A DNA stretch of 24,225 nt from a virus, in the IMG/VR virus record IMGVR_UViG_3300031227_000418, positions 1 to 24,225 of that record; one strand, given 5' to 3'. Below are positions 19,750 through 24,225 of this stretch, piece after piece (position 1 is the first letter of the stretch; each line of letters starts with the position of its first letter). The translations under genes were made by a program, and so were the position numbers. A model generated the notes under the pieces. That model was not told where the DNA came from. It saw only the letters and a list, made by a program, of their open reading frames with translations, and searched no databases.

Positions 19750-20667
19750 ATGATTGCCGCCGGTATAGTTATCAGCGCCGTTCAGAATATGATCGACGAC
19801 GATTCCGATGAAACGAAAGTTGTCATCCGTGATTATCTGAACCTTGTCTATCAGGGCATAGCATCTCAGCGTAATTGGGCTGATTTGCGCAAGTATATAA
19901 GCGCAATGCCGTCTGACAGGATTCTTCCGTCAGATTGCGGGCAACTTTACTATGTTGAGGACGATACGGATTACCTATATTTCAAGGGTGGCGTCCCTTT
20001 GAGATACTCAAGGAGTAGGCTATACAACTACTTCCGTGATATTGGAGTAGCGACACCGCTACTTACCGGCTCTGATCTGAGCACAACGATCAACGATAAG
20101 ACTGTAGGAAGCGTAACAGCGGGCTTCACGGCGGCTATGGTTGGCGAATACCTCCGTATCGGTAATCAGTTCGGGTTCTACAAGATAGCAAGCTTCACGA
20201 GCACGTCAGAGATTGAATTGACTGACGCTGTTAGGGCGGCAGACTTGAGCGATCCTGGAACCCCTGCTAATCTGACGGCGCAATACTTCGAGGTACGCCC
20301 TACAGGAACCAAGAAGCTCCTGTTTACAGATGAGGATGGGGGCACTATCTCGTCAACTACAATCAAGATATGGTATACGGCGGTACCGCTTCCTGTCTAT
20401 AATGACTACGATATGATACTTCTGCCCGGTAACTGCGAGGCGGTAAGGGTCAAGATATGTCAAATGATGGATCAGACGGACAAATACACCAATGACGCGC
20501 TTAAGAAGGTGCCTGATTACGATGAGGAACTCGAGAAGATGGTGGCACTTGACCCATCTCCGAGCATAGAGCGCACACCAAGAGGACGGTATGGTAGTAG
20601 ACTTGCTTTTGGCAGGCATCGTGCCGGCCCAAATAGTTACGCGAGTGACGGAAGGCTCCGGCTGTAA
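19750..20667 (+). CDS. Head-tail adaptor-like (connector) protein
   Basis: A 305-residue protein. The N-terminal helices (IVISAVQNMIDDDSDETKVVIRDYLNLVYQGIASQRNW) have the look of phage adaptor/gp6-like connector proteins. A beta-rich middle follows (IGNQFGFYKIASFTSTSEI, FEVRPTGTKK) and then a helical C-terminus (CEAVRVKICQMMDQ...) and basic tail. No signal peptide. AATGGTGG upstream is a modest ribosome site. Position between head and tail genes supports the role. Confidence 0.6.
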   Translation: MIAAGIVISAVQNMIDDDSDETKVVIRDYLNLVYQGIASQRNWADLRKYISAMPSDRILPSDCGQLYYVEDDTDYLYFKGGVPLRYSRSRLYNYFRDIGVATPLLTGSDLSTTINDKTVGSVTAGFTAAMVGEYLRIGNQFGFYKIASFTSTSEIELTDAVRAADLSDPGTPANLTAQYFEVRPTGTKKLLFTDEDGGTISSTTIKIWYTAVPLPVYNDYDMILLPGNCEAVRVKICQMMDQTDKYTNDALKKVPDYDEELEKMVALDPSPSIERTPRGRYGSRLAFGRHRAGPNSYASDGRLRL

Positions 20668-20679
20668 GGATGAATATCT

Positions 20680-22215
20680 ATGGGAGATTACGCAAGACCT
20701 AAGAATCCACAGAGTATTCCGAGCACCAAAGTAAGGGTGTTTGATGGTATCGGTGGCCCTGTTACCCAAATCCTTAAGCGCTTCAATTCCCGTGGTTGGG
20801 ATATATCCAGTACCGTAGCCAATGAGGTTTCCGACTTACACCTTGCAGAAAAAGGATCGCTATTATTGCGTCCGGGTATGCGTCGGCTTGGCTCAGAGGA
20901 TCACACAATAGGATGGTTGGGTCAGATAAACATTGGTGGGCTACTCAAATACGGGGTTATCTATAATAACAGCCTGTCGGTAGTCGATCTACCTTCGCGT
21001 TTGGGTTATGATCTTATCCCTTGGCCCGAAGATGACCCTGTAAAACCTACTGATTGGCCTGCGGGATGGCACTTTTATCCTTGGGAGCCTGTAGATGATG
21101 TGATTCCCGAAGATCCCTCGCTACCCCTTGAAGAACAGGTTTGCACCGTTGGGTATACGTGGTCAAACGAACCTGCTGAAAAAGCGTTTGAGATGCAATA
21201 TGCTGGAACCTTGCCGAGTTCAGTTAACTGGTATCACAAGACGGAAGGGTATCGGCCCTATGTTCAGCTGATTGGTAACTACAACGCTCCTCCTGCATGG
21301 CTTTATGTCAACCTCCTTACAAGCAAAACCATAGTCCTTAATCCGTGTCTAGGCCAAATAACGGGTGGAATACTTTTTACTCCCAACGGTAAGGATATAG
21401 ATGATGAATGGCTTGTGCCTGCAACATATAATTTCACATCTACCCTTACATGGTCGGATGGCGAAGTAATGACATTCCCTATAACGCTTTATGTGTACGG
21501 CCCTGCAATAACACTTTCCCCTGAAGAATGGGACGAGCCTTCTGTAGTCGTCGGTGATTCTGGCAATAAGACGAAGACGATCAATATATCCAATACAGGT
21601 GATGCGGGTAGTAGCCTTGTCTGGGAGTACGTCTTGACTGGTGATGCAGTTCTAACGGCTATCCTGACTGCTGACAAGGCTTCTGGGACATTGGCTAAGA
21701 GTGCAGATGAAGACGTTGTTTTTACTATGACGGATCCCGGTGGCTTGGCGGCTGGCTCATATTCGGCTACTATCACGTTCAGAGACTCACGCTTGAATAC
21801 AGTTACCGGAACCGTTGACGTTACTCTGGTGGTAGTACCTGTCTTTACTGGCAATATACTTTGGTCCGGAACTTTTACAATAGATGGCGTCCTCCAATCT
21901 TCTCCTACTCTGGTTGGCGTGTATTGTGCTCCCTTTAACGACGGATTTAAGCCCGGATGGCATAGGGCTTCTGGATACCTCTGGGGATTGACTCCGCATA
22001 CAGGGTTTCATGTTGCTCACGATGGATGGGAAATGTTCTTTCAAGATGTAGCATGGTGGGAGTGGGGTGGTGGTACATCTCAAGCCTATCAGGATATAAC
22101 ATCATTCAATGCGAATGGATGTCCGACTGGCACTTACACATGGATAACGCCGTATAAGGCTATATCCCACGAGCAGGTCGATGTTTATACAATAACTATA
22201 AGCGAGATTCCATAA
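20680..22215 (+). CDS. Tail protein with BACON/Ig-like domain
   Basis: A 511-residue protein with three parts. Residues 1-105 are an N-terminal domain (DLHLAEKGSLLLRPGMRRLG then GGLLKYGVIYNN) resembling tail-attachment modules. A Pro/Trp-rich part follows. Residues about 276-386 are a BACON-like/immunoglobulin-like domain (ITLSPEEW, DSGNKTKTINISNTGDAGSS, PGGLAAGSYSATITF). The rest (387-511) is Trp/Gly rich and could be a carbohydrate-binding end. BACON-type domains are common in phage tail proteins and bind glycans. It shares its N-terminal module with the next gene. Confidence 0.68.
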   Translation: MGDYARPKNPQSIPSTKVRVFDGIGGPVTQILKRFNSRGWDISSTVANEVSDLHLAEKGSLLLRPGMRRLGSEDHTIGWLGQINIGGLLKYGVIYNNSLSVVDLPSRLGYDLIPWPEDDPVKPTDWPAGWHFYPWEPVDDVIPEDPSLPLEEQVCTVGYTWSNEPAEKAFEMQYAGTLPSSVNWYHKTEGYRPYVQLIGNYNAPPAWLYVNLLTSKTIVLNPCLGQITGGILFTPNGKDIDDEWLVPATYNFTSTLTWSDGEVMTFPITLYVYGPAITLSPEEWDEPSVVVGDSGNKTKTINISNTGDAGSSLVWEYVLTGDAVLTAILTADKASGTLAKSADEDVVFTMTDPGGLAAGSYSATITFRDSRLNTVTGTVDVTLVVVPVFTGNILWSGTFTIDGVLQSSPTLVGVYCAPFNDGFKPGWHRASGYLWGLTPHTGFHVAHDGWEMFFQDVAWWEWGGGTSQAYQDITSFNANGCPTGTYTWITPYKAISHEQVDVYTITISEIP

Positions 22216-22625
22216 TGCCATACAAGAGAGAAAACGATAAGACTAATAAGCGATACTCTCGCACGGTAGATCAGTTCTACGGTCTGCACATGGGGTATAG
22301 CTGGACGGATCAGCCCGCTTCATTCTCGTTTGGCTGCGATTTGCATTATGGATACAAAAAGCCAGAGCTTAGACCGGGTTGCCGAAAGAATCAGATAAAC
22401 GGGTATGATAACACTATTGCCAGCTTGCAGGCTATATCCATAGGTGGAATTGATTTGCTTGGAGTTATTCAAGGCGGTATCCTGTCTGTGTACCCTGTTA
22501 GCGATATTATGGAGGGAGTCAGGAGGTATTACACTTGGCAGGAGATTTACGACAGGGGCTATACTTGGGATGATCTCGAAAGCAAAACGTGGGACGACCT
22601 ATTTAACGGAGACAATAATCCATGA
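22215..22625 (+). CDS. Short tail protein, paralogue of the preceding N-terminal module
   Basis: A 136-residue protein. Residues about 42-92 (DLHYGYKKPELRPGCRKN ... ISIGGIDLLGVIQGGILSV) align with the attachment-like module of the preceding protein (DLH...LRPG.R...GG...GVI...LSV). The C-terminus has a repeated Trp-Asp motif (YTWQEIYDRGYTWDDL, KTWDDLF), a pattern seen in phage tail proteins. It starts within the TAA of the upstream gene (TAATG) and overlaps the fibre gene by ATGA. Confidence 0.65.
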   Translation: MPYKRENDKTNKRYSRTVDQFYGLHMGYSWTDQPASFSFGCDLHYGYKKPELRPGCRKNQINGYDNTIASLQAISIGGIDLLGVIQGGILSVYPVSDIMEGVRRYYTWQEIYDRGYTWDDLESKTWDDLFNGDNNP

Positions 22626-24225
22626 AGATAAAACAACTTGTAATTGCCGCAACGATTTTTCTGTCTGCCTTGTCATGTATGGCTCAGACAACGATTACTA
22701 GTCTGGGTGCTACCGACAGGGTGGATAGAGCAACACTTAATGCTAATTTCAATAATCTCAAGGCTTCGGTAGATGCATTTCATCCATCGAGCACAGTACC
22801 GTCCTCGCACGATTTTCAGGCGTGGTCGAACAATGTTATCGGTGTAAGCAATCTTGTCGGAATAGGCACAGGCGTCATAACGAACTTCAGGGAAATGTAC
22901 GTTGGAACTATTGTCGTATCGGAAATCTCATTAGGTACGGGGTCTGTGTCGGTAGCTGATGCGGCTAAATGGAACAGCAACTCCACTTGGTATGTCGATT
23001 CTTACGACAACCTCTTCTATCTTGATAGCAATAATGTGTCTACCGCAACCAATACCTATGATGAAATGACATACATGGATGGGCTGACGTTGAACGGAAC
23101 GAACGTAGGAACGGCAATAACGGTGCTCGAAGGTCAGACGAATAGTTATGCCTATCTCGCCATTACCAACACCTTTACAGCCTCTCAGTATTTCGATGAT
23201 ATCTATCTGTATGGCACTAATTTTTCAGCTATTGTAGGTTCAATAATTACCAACGGAACATCTGATTGGAGTCTTGGTAGCGGTACATTTACTGGAAGAG
23301 TGGACACAACAATAGATATGGTAAATGACGGGGCAAGTCAGAAGGAACTTATTACCAAAGAGTATCTTGACTTCTCTCTCCAGCAACTCGCAGGCGCAAC
23401 GACGAACAGCCCTGATGCTACATTGCTGGCTAGAGCGAATCATACAGGGACACAGCTTGCGGCAACGGTCAGCGACTTTGAGTCGGCTGTCAGCACCAAC
23501 GCTGATGTTGTGGCGAATAGTGCCAAGACTGGATACACCGAGGCGCTAGTCAATGCCAACGTATCAGTTGCCAGTAATACGCTCAAGGTGGGATATACTG
23601 ATGCGCTAGTAGAGGCCAATGGTAGCGTTGCCAGTAATACGCTCAAGGTGAGTTACTATGATGCCGGCAACGTGATCCTCAAAGATGGCTCAGTTGCATA
23701 TACAGGCGACCAGAACTTTGGTGGACATAACATTGATAGTGTAGGTACAGGTACTTTCCAAGAAGTAGAGTTCAACTATGGTGGTGGGATATATCAGGAT
23801 ATTTTTGGTCGTATTGTTATAGATAACACTAGGGGCACTGCACCAGTAACCAATACATTTGTTAGGTGTAATGCTTTACTAGGTGCAGGAGATATATTCA
23901 TCTCAGAAGAAGCATCATTAGGTATCCCCAGCTGGAGGTGGAAAGACTCGTACATAGTCACAGGTAATTTTGATACAGGGATTTTCAGTGTAGTCAAAGC
24001 AAATTATTTAACCAACTCTTCGCCTGTAGAAGTACATACTACAGCAACGGGCGGTTTGCAGATAGTCAACTATGCCACGATGGACGGCATGGGCTACGCG
24101 ATAGTTCTCAATTTGAATACGAGTAATTGGGATACTGCTTACTCTTGGGTCAATGATAATTCTAATAATTTTGCGTCTTTGGTATTACAGGTTGGATCTA
24201 ATGACACCGGCATAGCTTCTCTTGA
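22622..24225 (+). CDS. Tail fibre protein with Sec signal peptide, truncated by window end
   Basis: At least 534 residues; the gene runs off the right edge. Residues 1-21 (MKIKQLVIAATIFLSALSCMA) form a signal peptide. The mature start (SLGATDRVDRATLNANFNNL) resembles fibre attachment segments. LLARANHTGTQLAATVSDFE (about 271-290) is a familiar tail-fibre motif. A 20-residue repeat unit (ASNTLKVGYTDALVEANGSV) follows, then glycine-rich beta regions. Expected to form a trimeric fibre that recognises the host surface. The start overlaps the previous stop by ATGA. Confidence 0.82.
   Translation, partial: MKIKQLVIAATIFLSALSCMAQTTITSLGATDRVDRATLNANFNNLKASVDAFHPSSTVPSSHDFQAWSNNVIGVSNLVGIGTGVITNFREMYVGTIVVSEISLGTGSVSVADAAKWNSNSTWYVDSYDNLFYLDSNNVSTATNTYDEMTYMDGLTLNGTNVGTAITVLEGQTNSYAYLAITNTFTASQYFDDIYLYGTNFSAIVGSIITNGTSDWSLGSGTFTGRVDTTIDMVNDGASQKELITKEYLDFSLQQLAGATTNSPDATLLARANHTGTQLAATVSDFESAVSTNADVVANSAKTGYTEALVNANVSVASNTLKVGYTDALVEANGSVASNTLKVSYYDAGNVILKDGSVAYTGDQNFGGHNIDSVGTGTFQEVEFNYGGGIYQDIFGRIVIDNTRGTAPVTNTFVRCNALLGAGDIFISEEASLGIPSWRWKDSYIVTGNFDTGIFSVVKANYLTNSSPVEVHTTATGGLQIVNYATMDGMGYAIVLNLNTSNWDTAYSWVNDNSNNFASLVLQVGSNDTGIASL
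23515..23650 (+). repeat. 60-bp tandem repeat in the tail-fibre gene
   Basis: GTTGCCAGTAATACGCTCAA is exact at 23567 and 23627, in 24-bp identical blocks 60 bp apart; a diverged earlier copy begins near 23515. They encode ASNTLKV-type 20-residue units typical of coiled or triple-helical fibre shafts. Confidence 0.8.

Overview
The window reads as part of a tailed-phage genome, probably a podovirus-like lytic phage. A terminase large subunit, portal, candidate scaffold, SU10-like HK97-fold capsid protein, adaptor and tail-fibre genes follow one another on the + strand. They are preceded by replication genes and a large set of very small genes with tight ATGA overlaps and strong AGGAGG-type ribosome sites. 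No integrase, recognisable repressor, tRNA, lysis cassette, CRISPR array or bacterial housekeeping gene is visible. The host cannot be named from the sequence. The code is standard (TAA, TGA and some TAG stops).

Layout. (1) 1-3839, - strand: an early-type leftward block of about a dozen small accessory genes, including two HTH-like proteins, a small membrane protein, a protein with about 21 tetrapeptide repeats, an HTPGPW-type protein and several peptides of 11-21 aa. It is probably driven by a leftward promoter at 3877-3903. (2) 3904-5011: a mostly gene-free divergent control region with an 11-bp inverted repeat, three 10-bp iteron-like repeats, a duplicated 'GCCARTGTCGTATAA...TGTCTAC' element (one copy forms a good sigma70-like promoter) and a 78-nt stretch without C; it may be an origin. 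(3) 5029-5473: a rightward chain of four mini-genes, followed by a predicted three-way-junction RNA with two GNRA tetraloops and a U-tract (5541-5611). (4) 5628-10309: replication and accessory genes: winged-helix replication protein, DnaB/Twinkle-type helicase, DUF7694-like protein, two tiny membrane proteins, zinc-ribbon/coiled-coil protein, VRR-NUC nuclease, an amber-interrupted zinc-finger mini-gene, a ribbon-helix-helix regulator and a second replication-initiator-like protein. (5) 10261-24225: packaging, head and tail genes.

The most unusual signals are four proteins in the late operon with clear Sec signal peptides (three after the capsid gene plus the tail fibre), the structured RNA just upstream of the replication genes, short repeated cassettes at gene junctions, a terminase Walker A loop with Cys in place of the conserved Gly, and a TAG codon where a Trp is expected in a small zinc-finger gene. 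Functions are inferred from motifs and gene order by eye; no database search was run.
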